Positions 21,794 through 30,799 of a stretch of 60,305 nucleotides of DNA are shown piece after piece. The notes under the pieces were generated by a model. It made no database searches. It was not told the origin of the DNA and was given only the letters and a program-made list of their open reading frames with translations. The position numbers and the translations under genes were made by a program. Each line of letters starts with the position of its first letter. Position 1 is the stretch's first letter. Source of the stretch: a virus. The stretch lies in IMG/VR virus record IMGVR_UViG_3300044825_003095, positions 1-60,305 of that record; one strand, 5' to 3'.

Positions 21794-23908
21794 ATGTCCC
21801 GCTACGCAACACCACGCGAGCTGCTCGAGCACGTCGCCACCGTCCGCCGCGAGGCGAACGTGCTGCGCGCGAGCTGCGCGCTGCGGCAGTGCATGTCGAT
21901 GGCGTACTGCAACGGCCGCCACTGGCAGGACGCCCGCGTCGAGCGCGGGTCGAACGCCACGTCGGTCGTGTCGTGGGACGACGACTGGAACCTCCGCTCG
22001 AACGAGATGCGCGTCACGGACAACCGCATCGGCCCGCTGTTCCGGCAGATCCGCGCATCGACCAACGCGGCCGGCGTCGTGGCCAGCGTGCAGCGGCAGG
22101 AGTGGGACCGCGGGTTCGAGAAGGACGAGATCGCCCGGAGCGCGAAGCTGCTGCTCGACGGGCTCTCGCAGTCCGCGGCCATGACCATCGCGTACCGCGG
22201 CGCCTCGTCGCTGCGGTGGACCGCCGGGTCGTCGCTCATCGTCATGCGCACGGTGCGCCGCACGTCGCGCGTTCCCGCCGACGTGGCGACGCACCCCGAC
22301 GGCTCGCCGGTCGTCGTGGACGACTCGTGGGTGCGGTGGCGCAGGGCGCCGACGACGGACCTCCTGTGGGATCCGGCCAACATCAGCGCCGACCTGGACG
22401 AGCACGAGATCCTGATCCTCGAGCAGGCGATGACGGCGCGGGCGTTCGAGCGCGAGTTCGGGCCGCTGTCGCAGTGGGGCCTGGACGCCAAGATGCTCCC
22501 GAGGATGAGCGCGATCGCGCCGCACTACGTGACGGCCGCGAACGTCGCCGGCAGCTCGATGTACGGCGCGTACGCGGCGCAGTCGAGCACGCCGGCGCTG
22601 CGGGTGCTCACGGTGTGCGAGCAGTCCGTCGACGGCGCGCCCGGCCGCTTCCCGTGCTGCTGGCACATCATCGACACCTCGCCGTCGAGCTCCGCCAACG
22701 TGGAGTCGACCGGGATCGTCGTCAACTGGGACAACCCGTACGGGCAGTGGGGCGGCTGCGGCCGTCCGTTCGCGAAGCTGGACGCCTTCCGCCGCGACGA
22801 CCGCGTGGACGGCGACGGCATCCCGTCGATCCTCGCGCCGGCGAACGACATGCTCAACATCGCGAGGAGCATCCAGTTCCAGCAGATGGTCGCGGTCGTG
22901 CACGGGCACTGGATCGTCGACGGCCGATCGGTCGGGTCGAAGGAGGATTTCCTGGCGCAGCTCTCCGACGGCGTCGGCGGGGTGCTCACGTACAACTCGC
23001 GCGACGGGCAGGCGCCTGCGCCGCAGTTCGTGCACCCTCAGCCGCCCGACCAGACGTGGCCGATCATCGCGTCGGACATCGTGCAGGGCATGATGGCGTC
23101 GGTGCACCAGACGCAGCAGTCGCTCGGCATCGCCAAGACGCACGTGCCCGGCGACGTGCAGATGCAGCTCCTCGAGAACAGCGGCGCGGTCGTGGACCAG
23201 GTGGTCGGCGACGACGTTGAGGAGCTGTCGTCGCTGCTGGCCGTGACGCTCGGGACGATGCGCAGGAAGTTCGAGCAGCCGAACATGGCGCTCGCGCACC
23301 TCCGCGACCAGCACGGCTTCGACAAGGACGACCTGCTGAACGTGCTCGAGATCGACCCCGACTCGCTGGGGCTGGTCGTTCGCGCGGAGATGTCGTCGAT
23401 CGCCGGACGGTCCGTGGCCGAGCGGAGGAACGAGATCATCGGCGCGATGCAGGTCGGGCAGATCACGCCGATGCAGGCGTCGCTCGCGCTGGCCGACGAG
23501 CTCGGTCGCCCGATCATCCGAGAGCACAAGGAGGCGGCGGAGTTCGCGCGGGCCGGCGTCCGGTTCGTCGTGGACGGACACGACTGGCCCGGCGTCCCGT
23601 CGCTGGACGCGAAGGTGTTCGAGTCGATGGCCAAGAGCGCCACGTACCGCCTTCGCCTGAACGATCCCGACGACGTCGCGGTCATCCAGCGGCTCGAGAC
23701 GGCGGTCCAGGTCCAGAACCGCGTCGCGGCGGAGAACGCCGGAATGCAGGCGCCGCTGCTGGCGACCGCAGGCGGCGCGCCTAACAATCGTCAGACGGCT
23801 CAGGGTGCGGGCGGGGCGCAGGGCGCGCCCGGCTCGATCGACCCGACAAGCAGTCCGGTAGGCGCGGCGGGCGGTCTGCCGCTCGGTCTGCCGCCGTCGA
23901 TGGCCTAG
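21794..23908 (+). CDS. Portal protein (P22-like)
   Basis: 704 residues; AGGAGTGTGACGG precedes ATG 21794. Location between terminase and scaffold, size, and features such as DNRIGPLFRQIRA near the start, WDPANISADLDEHEILI, DRVDGDGIPSILAPANDMLN and the following stem-like helices fit the large P22-type portal. Forms the dodecameric DNA entry ring at the head vertex. The C-terminal 60 residues are Ala- and Gly-rich and probably disordered. Confidence 0.85.
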   Translation: MSRYATPRELLEHVATVRREANVLRASCALRQCMSMAYCNGRHWQDARVERGSNATSVVSWDDDWNLRSNEMRVTDNRIGPLFRQIRASTNAAGVVASVQRQEWDRGFEKDEIARSAKLLLDGLSQSAAMTIAYRGASSLRWTAGSSLIVMRTVRRTSRVPADVATHPDGSPVVVDDSWVRWRRAPTTDLLWDPANISADLDEHEILILEQAMTARAFEREFGPLSQWGLDAKMLPRMSAIAPHYVTAANVAGSSMYGAYAAQSSTPALRVLTVCEQSVDGAPGRFPCCWHIIDTSPSSSANVESTGIVVNWDNPYGQWGGCGRPFAKLDAFRRDDRVDGDGIPSILAPANDMLNIARSIQFQQMVAVVHGHWIVDGRSVGSKEDFLAQLSDGVGGVLTYNSRDGQAPAPQFVHPQPPDQTWPIIASDIVQGMMASVHQTQQSLGIAKTHVPGDVQMQLLENSGAVVDQVVGDDVEELSSLLAVTLGTMRRKFEQPNMALAHLRDQHGFDKDDLLNVLEIDPDSLGLVVRAEMSSIAGRSVAERRNEIIGAMQVGQITPMQASLALADELGRPIIREHKEAAEFARAGVRFVVDGHDWPGVPSLDAKVFESMAKSATYRLRLNDPDDVAVIQRLETAVQVQNRVAAENAGMQAPLLATAGGAPNNRQTAQGAGGAQGAPGSIDPTSSPVGAAGGLPLGLPPSMA

Positions 23909-23918
23909 GAGAAGAAGC

Positions 23919-24845
23919 GTGTGGATCAACACCAACAAGATGCGCTCCCCCGAGGGCGCGGACGGAGGCGGCGCGTCGGCTTCGGCCGGCGCTGCGTCTC
24001 CCACTCCGTCGTCGAGCGGGGCCGCGTCGAGCGGTCAGCAGCCGGGCACGCCGAGCGCGTCACCCCAGCAGCATGCCGCGGGAGGCGATCGACAGGCGGA
24101 TGAACGGGCAAGGCAGCAGCAGGCGCAGCACACCCAGCTCTGGCAGAAGCTCAACAGCCAAGGCGTCAAGTCGGAATCCGACTTGCTACAGCGGCTCGAG
24201 ATCGCCAGCAGGTTCGCTCCGCTCGCAACCGACCCGCGCGCGAGCAAGGTGCTCGAGGCGCTGGCGGCGCCGCCGGCCCCCGATCCGGCCACCCTGCCGC
24301 TCACGCCGGCGACCATCGCACAGGTGGTCGACCAGCGGTTCGCGGCGCACGACCGACAGGTGCAGGAACGGGATGCGCGGGCGCAGCTCGAGCGCGCGAT
24401 CGCCGACGAGCAGCGGCTCGTCGACCAGGCGTTCGGCGACCAGCGGTTCGCGAAGCTGACCGGAGGCAAGACGTTCGAGCAGTGCCGCAACGGAGAGGCC
24501 GGAGTCCCGGCGCTCATGGCGGCGCTGCTCGTCGACGAGATGGTGTTCAAGGCGACCACCCGCGCCGACGGCGGCAGGGTTCCGCTGACCGACGCCAACG
24601 CCATGAAGTCGGTGGCGGACTCCGTGTTCAAGGAGCTCTCGTCGTTCCGGGCCGAACTGCTGCTCGCCGCATCCGGCGGACAGCAGGCGAACGGGACTCC
24701 TGCGGGCATTCCCGCGGGAGCCGCGGTCGTCGGCCAGCCGAGCGGGCAGTCCCCGCAGTCCGAGCGAGAGGCGCGGCAGCGCGCGGCGCAGGACACGTTC
24801 CGCAAGGAGTTCGAGCGCATGAGCGGGCAAGGGGTAGTCGCCTAG
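23919..24845 (+). CDS. Capsid scaffolding protein
   Basis: 308 residues, GTG start with AGGAGAAG in front. Composition is typical of scaffolds: low-complexity Ser, Ala and Gly N-terminus, a Gln-rich helical section (QADERARQQQAQHTQLWQKL), long charged helices, Ala-, Gly- and Gln-rich linker, and a short basic helical C-terminus (RKEFERMSGQG). It lies directly before the major capsid gene. No protease motif is visible. Confidence 0.75.
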   Translation: MWINTNKMRSPEGADGGGASASAGAASPTPSSSGAASSGQQPGTPSASPQQHAAGGDRQADERARQQQAQHTQLWQKLNSQGVKSESDLLQRLEIASRFAPLATDPRASKVLEALAAPPAPDPATLPLTPATIAQVVDQRFAAHDRQVQERDARAQLERAIADEQRLVDQAFGDQRFAKLTGGKTFEQCRNGEAGVPALMAALLVDEMVFKATTRADGGRVPLTDANAMKSVADSVFKELSSFRAELLLAASGGQQANGTPAGIPAGAAVVGQPSGQSPQSEREARQRAAQDTFRKEFERMSGQGVVA

Positions 24846-24861
24846 CAACGAAGGAGACAGC

Positions 24862-26310
24862 ATGCCCATCAATCCAATCGACGAGGTCACGTCGCTCATG
24901 GCGGCGTGGTACTCGACGTTCAAGATCCACTACGCCCCGCAGGTCATCGACCGGGCCAAGCGCCACGGCCAGACGACCCGGATGTGGCAGTCGAAGTCCA
25001 TGCAGCTCGACGGCACGCGCATGGAGATCGAGATGAAGCGGTACCACAACCGCGGCGCGCAGGTGAGCAACAACCTCATGGCTCCGCAGCCTGCGCACAA
25101 GCCGGGCAAGTTCGACCGGCTGCGCATCCACTTCGACCACACCGACCCGACGAACAACGACTTCCTGCTCGTGCAGGGAGGGCTCACCACGACCTTCTAC
25201 GACATGCTCAAGCTCAAGGACAGCATGTTCAAGCCCGGCTCGAACGGGATCACGAAGGACATGGACGAGCTGGTCGACGACGTCGGCGAGACGATCAAGA
25301 AGCTGCCGCACCTCCCGAGCGACGGCCGCTTCGGCGTCATCGCCACGGGCGGCAAGGTCAACGACGACCACAACGTGTTCGCGTCGATGACCGCGTACAC
25401 GAGCGGATCCACGCACTGCGCCCTCAAGCTCACGGCGGGCTCGATCGCGCTGATCGGCGAGGGCGAGAACCTCGAGATCCGCAACTCGAGCGGCGTGCTG
25501 CTCGCGAACAACGTGAAGGTGGAGCGCGTGTTCCCGTACGAGAAGGTGCTCAACATCAGCCTGACGAGCGACTCGGCGAACCAGGCCGGCGCGCTGGTCA
25601 CCACGCTCGACGCGCTCGCGGCGACGGACGTGCTCTACAAGAACGGCTGCTACAACCAGTCGGTCAAGGGCTCGCTGTCGCACCTGTTCACGATCTCGGA
25701 GACGTGGTTCCGCGACGAGAACGGCAACGCGATCGACCGCCTGAGCACGCTGCACAAGCAGCTCCTCCCGCACACGATCCAGGCGGACACGTCGGAGACG
25801 GACCTCAACGAGAACCACCTGCGCGCGGTCGGGGAGACGGTGGCCCACACCGTCGCCGACGGCAACGCGGAGGTGTCGCGCATGGTCGTGATGGCGCGCG
25901 ACGGCTACAACGGGCTGACGCGGCTCCAGCGCGACGAGCGCATCCGCCTCATCCCGGCCCTCGAGTCCGAGGTCGGCCGCAAGCTGAACCTCGCGTACGG
26001 CTTCAACGGCTACGTGTTCCACGACCCGAACCTCGGGACGCTGGCCGCGGTCGTCGACGACTTCGCGCAGTACGGCCGCATGCGGTTCCTCGACCGCAAC
26101 GACTGGGCGCTCGTGTCGCCCACCGGCGTCGGCGACTTCCAGTTCCTCCCCGGCGGAACCGTCGGCAACATCTGGTTCGTCCTGCCCGAGTCCGACGGGA
26201 CGCAGACCCCGTCGTTCCGGTACGCGGCCCGCGGCTTCGCGGTCGTGTGCCAGATCTGCGACTTCCCCGCGAACCAGGTCGAGCTGACCAACCTGAACAC
26301 CGCCGCGTAG
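24862..26310 (+). CDS. Major capsid protein
   Basis: 482 residues; AAGGAGACAGC precedes ATG 24862. Follows scaffold; codon use is highly biased as in abundant proteins. SMQLDGTRMEIEMKRYHNR and later RDGYNGLTRLQRDERIRLIP fit the large HK97-fold capsid proteins of P22/N4-like podoviruses. Followed by a strong hairpin at 26341. Confidence 0.85.
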   Translation: MPINPIDEVTSLMAAWYSTFKIHYAPQVIDRAKRHGQTTRMWQSKSMQLDGTRMEIEMKRYHNRGAQVSNNLMAPQPAHKPGKFDRLRIHFDHTDPTNNDFLLVQGGLTTTFYDMLKLKDSMFKPGSNGITKDMDELVDDVGETIKKLPHLPSDGRFGVIATGGKVNDDHNVFASMTAYTSGSTHCALKLTAGSIALIGEGENLEIRNSSGVLLANNVKVERVFPYEKVLNISLTSDSANQAGALVTTLDALAATDVLYKNGCYNQSVKGSLSHLFTISETWFRDENGNAIDRLSTLHKQLLPHTIQADTSETDLNENHLRAVGETVAHTVADGNAEVSRMVVMARDGYNGLTRLQRDERIRLIPALESEVGRKLNLAYGFNGYVFHDPNLGTLAAVVDDFAQYGRMRFLDRNDWALVSPTGVGDFQFLPGGTVGNIWFVLPESDGTQTPSFRYAARGFAVVCQICDFPANQVELTNLNTAA

Positions 26311-26340
26311 TCCGCGGCGCAACATCCTCTTTTCTCTCAA

Positions 26341-26374
26341 GCGACAGGCCGGGTATGTTTCCCCGGCCTGTCGC
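26341..26374 (+). other. Perfect 13-bp hairpin after the capsid gene
   Basis: GCGACAGGCCGGG and CCCGGCCTGTCGC flank an 8-nt loop. No U-tract follows on either strand, so it may be an attenuator or 3'-end protector that sets capsid mRNA above downstream genes. Confidence 0.75.
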
Positions 26375-26396
26375 GCATTCACAAGGAGAACATGGC

Positions 26397-26780
26397 ATGG
26401 CACAGAAGGCACGATTGGTCCTCGAGACTTCGGAGATCGGCGACCAGGACGCGATCTTCCGCTTCGAGTGCAAGCGTCGCGGGAGGATCCAGCTCCACAT
26501 GGACCTCCGCAGCCAGTGCATCGAGGTCGTCGACGACGAGGTCGCCGCCCCGGTCGTCGATCCGGTTCCTGCGGGCGCGACGAAGGTCGCCGAGGCGATG
26601 GAGTCGGCGAAGCTCCCCGACAGCACGTGGTCGTACGACGACGTGCTCCAGTTCATCGTGGCGAACGACGTCCCGACTCCGGATTCGCCGAACCGCCGCC
26701 AGCTCTCGAAGGCGCGGCTGCTGCTCGCGATCCAGACGTGGGACGAGGGACGCAAGGCCCCGGCGGGTCCGTCCGCGTGA
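26397..26780 (+). CDS. Hypothetical head-region protein
   Basis: 127 residues from MAQKARLVLETSEIGDQDAI; ACAAGGAGAACATGGC precedes. Strand-rich N-terminus, Pro- and Val-rich linker, helical C-terminus (SPNRRQLSKARLLLAIQTWD). Probably a decoration or head-completion protein, by position only. Confidence 0.75.
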   Translation: MAQKARLVLETSEIGDQDAIFRFECKRRGRIQLHMDLRSQCIEVVDDEVAAPVVDPVPAGATKVAEAMESAKLPDSTWSYDDVLQFIVANDVPTPDSPNRRQLSKARLLLAIQTWDEGRKAPAGPSA

Positions 26781-27241
26781 ACCGCCTCGCTCCCTGGAAC
26801 CTCGACGAGCGCATCGTCGGCCGCGGCATCCCGTCCGTCGGGCAGGAGCGCCTCGCGGCGCGGCTGCGTCCGCACGGGATCCGTCTCGCGTGGCATCCGA
26901 GGCGGGAGGTGTTCGTCACGTGGCGCGACCGCGGACCGACGACGTCCCCGCTGTGGTATCCGCTCGAGATGGGTCGGTCGTTCTGGCCGTTCACGCACGG
27001 CGTCTCGGGCCTGATCCTCGATGGCGTGCGCCTCGCCGACGCGCACGCGAAGGACGACCGCGCCGCCGCGCTCGACGTGTGGGAGCGCCGGGCGCGGGAC
27101 GTAATCAAGCGCGAGCAGCGCGACTGGATCGAGGAGCGCATGCCCGACTTCATGGCCGACATGCACAGGGCGTACGATCTGCTCAAGGACGGGCCGCGAG
27201 CGTCGCGCCCCGTGTTCGCCGACCTCGGTTCCCCTCGATAG
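26777..27241 (+). CDS. Hypothetical head-region protein
   Basis: 154 basic residues; GTG start overlaps the upstream TGA. Contains RLRPHGIRLAWHPRREVFVT and a long charged helix (AALDVWERRARDVIKREQRD). Position suggests a virion or assembly factor; no family recognised. Confidence 0.75.
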   Translation: MNRLAPWNLDERIVGRGIPSVGQERLAARLRPHGIRLAWHPRREVFVTWRDRGPTTSPLWYPLEMGRSFWPFTHGVSGLILDGVRLADAHAKDDRAAALDVWERRARDVIKREQRDWIEERMPDFMADMHRAYDLLKDGPRASRPVFADLGSPR

Positions 27242-27251
27242 GAGCCCTCAG

Positions 27252-28139
27252 ATGCCCGTCGCACCCAGCACCCGCAACAAGATCCCGCAGCCGCTCCGCG
27301 GCTCGGGTCCGATCCCGTTCCCCGCGCTGATGTCGTTCGATCCCCGCTACGTCGGCCTGTGGGAGCGGTTCGACCGTCTCGCCGGACTCAAGACGGTGTG
27401 GGACTACAACGCGACCGAGGACAACACCGAGGTCGAGGTCACGAACACGCTGACGCTGGACTGGCAGCTCGCCGGCACCGGCACGCCGACGTGCACGCGG
27501 TCCACGGCCGGCGGCGTCATCCTAACCACGACCAACTCGTCCGGCGACGATGCGTACCTCATCCCCAACGCGGCCAGCGGCGCGGCGACCAACGCCACGC
27601 AGTTCAACCAGCTCGTGTGGGACTTCGACCTCCAGAACGTGTTCTTCTGCGAGTTCGTCACCGGCGCCAGCGTCACGTCGATCAGCATGTTCGTCGGCTT
27701 CAAGGTCGACAACGACTGGGGCGTCGACGACGCCGACCTGTTCGGGCTGTCGCTGGTGTCGGCGAGCGACACGTCGTTCGCGATCGCGGCCCGGCGCAAC
27801 AGCACGGACCTCTTCGACAGCAACAGCTACGGCGGCAGCGCGCAGACCCGCGTGTACGACACCGGCGTCGTGGCGGCGGTGAGCACGCGGTACATGGTCG
27901 CCGGCTTCGTCGACGCCCAGGGCTACATCACGTTCTTCCTCACCGGCGCCAACAGGGATCTGCCGTACGTCACGACCATCGACTCGCCCGGCATCCTCTC
28001 GGCGACGGCCGGCTCCTCGACCGGCGGGCTTCGCGGCGGCACGTCGAGCGTCCATCCGTTCATCGGCATCGAGACGAACTCGGCCAACGCGCGGACGATG
28101 CGCGTCCTCCAGGCCGGCTTCTGGCAGATGTACGAGTAA
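27252..28139 (+). CDS. Virion protein with lectin-like composition
   Basis: 295 residues from MPVAPSTRNKIPQPLRGSGP; TAGGAGCCCTCAG precedes. Thr-, Ser-, Asp- and Val-rich strands (TNTLTLDWQLAGTGTPTCTR; TRYMVAGFVDAQGYITFFLT) suggest a beta-sandwich. Likely a capsid fibre or decoration protein; inference from composition and place. Confidence 0.75.
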   Translation: MPVAPSTRNKIPQPLRGSGPIPFPALMSFDPRYVGLWERFDRLAGLKTVWDYNATEDNTEVEVTNTLTLDWQLAGTGTPTCTRSTAGGVILTTTNSSGDDAYLIPNAASGAATNATQFNQLVWDFDLQNVFFCEFVTGASVTSISMFVGFKVDNDWGVDDADLFGLSLVSASDTSFAIAARRNSTDLFDSNSYGGSAQTRVYDTGVVAAVSTRYMVAGFVDAQGYITFFLTGANRDLPYVTTIDSPGILSATAGSSTGGLRGGTSSVHPFIGIETNSANARTMRVLQAGFWQMYE

Positions 28140-28175
28140 TCGTCTGGACCGCCCGCACCCACAGGAGATCCAGAC

Positions 28176-28616
28176 ATGCCCACGGACATCCGATACGACC
28201 CCGCAGGCAAGCGGAATTCGGTCACGAACAGGCACGATCCCAAGCTCGCGACGGAGGCCGTGCGCCTCGCGTCGATGGTCGGCGACTGCACCGTGACCAT
28301 CAGCGGAACGACGCTGACGATCCAGTTCTACGACATGAAGGGCCGGCCGTACAAGGGCTTCGTGCGCTTCCTGCTCGAGCAGCATGCGACCGTGCTCGGC
28401 AGCGCGCCGGTCACCAACACCAGCGGCGTGCTTCCGGCCGCGTCGAGCGCGCAGACCAAAGGCATCACGCTGCTGGCGCTGAGCGCCAACGACGCGGTGT
28501 TCTGCCTCACCGACGCCAACGGCCTGTTCGTCGGCACGCTCGGCGGCGCGGTGAGCAGCAACAACGTCATCACCGCCACCCCGTTCACGTCCATCTACAG
28601 CAGCGTGGCCCAGTAG
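28176..28616 (+). CDS. Virion-associated hypothetical protein
   Basis: 146 residues from MPTDIRYDPAGKRNSVTNRH; AGGAGATCCAGAC precedes. Small beta-rich protein with VTISGTTLTIQFYDMKGRPY and a Ser- and Thr-rich end; resembles small fibre-associated proteins. Function unknown. Confidence 0.75.
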   Translation: MPTDIRYDPAGKRNSVTNRHDPKLATEAVRLASMVGDCTVTISGTTLTIQFYDMKGRPYKGFVRFLLEQHATVLGSAPVTNTSGVLPAASSAQTKGITLLALSANDAVFCLTDANGLFVGTLGGAVSSNNVITATPFTSIYSSVAQ

Positions 28617-28619
28617 GCG

Positions 28620-28925
28620 ATGATCTTCGGCCAGATCGACCTCGGCGCCGCGGCGGAGACGGAAGCTGCAAAGTTTCCGTACCGCTGCGACGCCGAGGTC
28701 CACTTTTGCAACCGCAACGGCGCGACCGCCACGGTGCGACTCAGGGTGGTCCCGGCCGACGGCGCCGTCGGGAACGAGCAGTATCTCTGGTACGGGTTCA
28801 CGATCGCGGCGGGCCGGACCTCGACGTGGGCGACGGCCCGCTACGAGAAGTCCGAGCGGGTCATGGTCTACTCGGACCTCGCCAACGTGAGCGTCAGCGT
28901 GTTCGGCAAGCAGGTGTCGCAGTGA
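28620..28925 (+). CDS. Small beta-rich virion protein
   Basis: 101 residues from MIFGQIDLGAAAETEAAKFP. Alternating strands (ATATVRLRVVPADGAVGNEQ; YLWYGFTIAAGRTSTWATAR) suggest an Ig-like or jelly-roll fold. Starts 4 bp after the previous stop and overlaps the next gene. Confidence 0.75.
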   Translation: MIFGQIDLGAAAETEAAKFPYRCDAEVHFCNRNGATATVRLRVVPADGAVGNEQYLWYGFTIAAGRTSTWATARYEKSERVMVYSDLANVSVSVFGKQVSQ

Positions 28926-29506
28926 GCTACGCCACGGAGATCAACACCGCGTCGGGCGATCCGCGCGCGCATCGCGACAACTTCGCGGCGCTGGTGACGC
29001 TGCTGGGGACCACGCCGCCGCTGGCGCACGCATCGACGCACGCGCCGACCGGGACGGACCCGCTGAACGTCCCGCTCATCGCGTACAAGTCGAGCGACCA
29101 GACGGCCATCGGGACGTCGTTCGCCGACGTGAGCGGCACCGGCCTCGCGGTGGAGGCGTCGAAGTCCTACCGCTTCGAGTTCTGGCTGCTCATGGACAGC
29201 GACGCCACCACCACCGGAATCGACGTCTCGGTCAACGGCCCGGCGTCCCCGACCGCGATCCACTACGAGGTGACCGCCTGGTCGTCGGCGTCGGCCCAGC
29301 GCGTCGCCGGCGAGAGCGCGTACGACACCGTCACCACCCCGAACGTCAACTCCAACGGCGCGACCACGCGCCTGTTCCGCATCCTCGGCGTCCTCGTCAA
29401 CGGCGCCAACGCCGGGACGCTCGTCGCCCGCGCGAAGCGGGAGGCGGTCGGCAGCGGGCCAAACGCCCGCGCAGGCAGCTTCGGCATCGCGTGGAAGCTC
29501 AACTGA
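28922..29506 (+). CDS. Virion fibre-type protein
   Basis: 194 residues from a GTG that overlaps the previous TGA. The opening NTASGDPRAHRDNFAALVTL then ASTHAPTGTDPLN is typical of phage fibre or appendage proteins; the rest is a beta-sandwich-like domain (KSYRFEFWLLMDSDATTTGI). Probably a surface or tail appendage. Confidence 0.75.
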   Translation: MSYATEINTASGDPRAHRDNFAALVTLLGTTPPLAHASTHAPTGTDPLNVPLIAYKSSDQTAIGTSFADVSGTGLAVEASKSYRFEFWLLMDSDATTTGIDVSVNGPASPTAIHYEVTAWSSASAQRVAGESAYDTVTTPNVNSNGATTRLFRILGVLVNGANAGTLVARAKREAVGSGPNARAGSFGIAWKLN

Positions 29507-29518
29507 TAGGATCACGGC

Positions 29519-30796
29519 ATGACGCAGCAGCTCGCCCTCCACGGCTACAAGACGAACACCGCGGCGGTCATCTACGTCACGCTGCCGCATCCAACGGACG
29601 CCGACCTGTTCGTCACGAACCCGACGCTCGCCGCCGGCGACGCGAAGGTGTCGATCGACGGCGCGGCCTTCGCGAACCTCGGCACGCTCCCGGCCGTCAC
29701 GCCCGCCGGCGGCGTCGGTGTGAAGATCGTGCTGTCGGCGGCGGAGATGAACGGCACCAACATCCTGATCTGCCTCAAGGACCAGACGGCGCCGGAGGAG
29801 TGGAGCGCCGTCACGATCCTGATCGCGTGCACGACCGTCTCGTTCGACGACCTCGTGCGCAGCACCACGCCAGCCAATTCGCTCACGGTCGACGCGAGCG
29901 GTCGCGTGGACGTCGGCAAGTGGCTCGGCACCGCCGTCACGACCGACGCGACGACCTCGCTGCCCGACGTCCACGTGGACGCGATCGGCAGCAGCACGGC
30001 CAAGGCGACCTCGCTCGGGACGGCGATCGACACGAGCAACAACGTCGTCAAGGCGGACGTGACCTACGTCTCGGGCGACAGCGCCGCCGCCGACAACCTC
30101 GAGGCCGCGCACGACGGGACCGGCTACGTCGGCGGCTCGATTCTCCAGAAGGTCGATGTTCGCCAGTGGGTCGGCACGACGACGACACTGGACGCAACCA
30201 GCAGCCTGCCCGACGTGAACGTGAAGTCGCTGGCCACGAGCACCGCGAAGGCGACGGCGCTGGCGGCGGCCGTGGACAGCGGCAACAACCGGATCGACGC
30301 CGACATCGAGGCGATCTCCGGCAGCACCGCCGCGGTCGCCAACATGCAGGACGACTACGACGGCACCGGCTACGCGGGCGGGACGATCCCCCGCAACGTG
30401 GACGTCCAGAAGATCAGCGGGGACGCCACCGCGGCGGACAACCTCGAGAGCTACTGCGACGGGACCACGCCCGCCCCGGTCAACGTCACGCAGATCAGCG
30501 GCGACGCGACGGCCGCCGACAACGCAGAGAGCGCCTTCGACGGCACCGGCTGGGCGTTCACCGCGTGCGTCATGCCGGTCACCACCTCGATCACCAACAG
30601 CGTCGTGCTCAACCTCACGTCCGCGATCGACGAGACGCCCGTCAGCAACTCGATCGGCGACTACATCTACAAGGCGGGCGCGTACGTCCGGAACCGCGTC
30701 GAGGTGAGCGGCGGCGTGCAGACCGTGTACGCCAGCGACTCCGTCACGCCCGTCAGCCAGCGCACGCAGAGCGCAACCGCGCTCGTGCCGGTGTAG
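29519..30796 (+). CDS. Repeat-containing virion appendage protein
   Basis: 425 residues; AGGATCACGGC precedes ATG 29519. The N-terminal 110 residues (TLAAGDAKVSIDGAAFANLG; LSAAEMNGTNILICL) match an attachment domain common to phage structural proteins. The rest repeats a motif of the form SGDATAADNLE...DGTGYAGG with LPDVHVDAIG spacers about four times, suggesting a fibrous shaft. Last plus-strand gene; only 3 bp separate it from the convergent giant gene, with no terminator visible. Confidence 0.8.
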   Translation: MTQQLALHGYKTNTAAVIYVTLPHPTDADLFVTNPTLAAGDAKVSIDGAAFANLGTLPAVTPAGGVGVKIVLSAAEMNGTNILICLKDQTAPEEWSAVTILIACTTVSFDDLVRSTTPANSLTVDASGRVDVGKWLGTAVTTDATTSLPDVHVDAIGSSTAKATSLGTAIDTSNNVVKADVTYVSGDSAAADNLEAAHDGTGYVGGSILQKVDVRQWVGTTTTLDATSSLPDVNVKSLATSTAKATALAAAVDSGNNRIDADIEAISGSTAAVANMQDDYDGTGYAGGTIPRNVDVQKISGDATAADNLESYCDGTTPAPVNVTQISGDATAADNAESAFDGTGWAFTACVMPVTTSITNSVVLNLTSAIDETPVSNSIGDYIYKAGAYVRNRVEVSGGVQTVYASDSVTPVSQRTQSATALVPV

Positions 30797-30799
30797 TCG

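Noticed and set aside
26341-26374. Rho-independent terminator after the capsid gene
   Set aside because: The hairpin is strong but no U-run follows on either strand, so it is listed only as a hairpin.
30797-30799. Bidirectional terminator between the convergent operons
   Set aside because: Only 3 bp separate the stop codons and no hairpin with U-tract was found at the junction.
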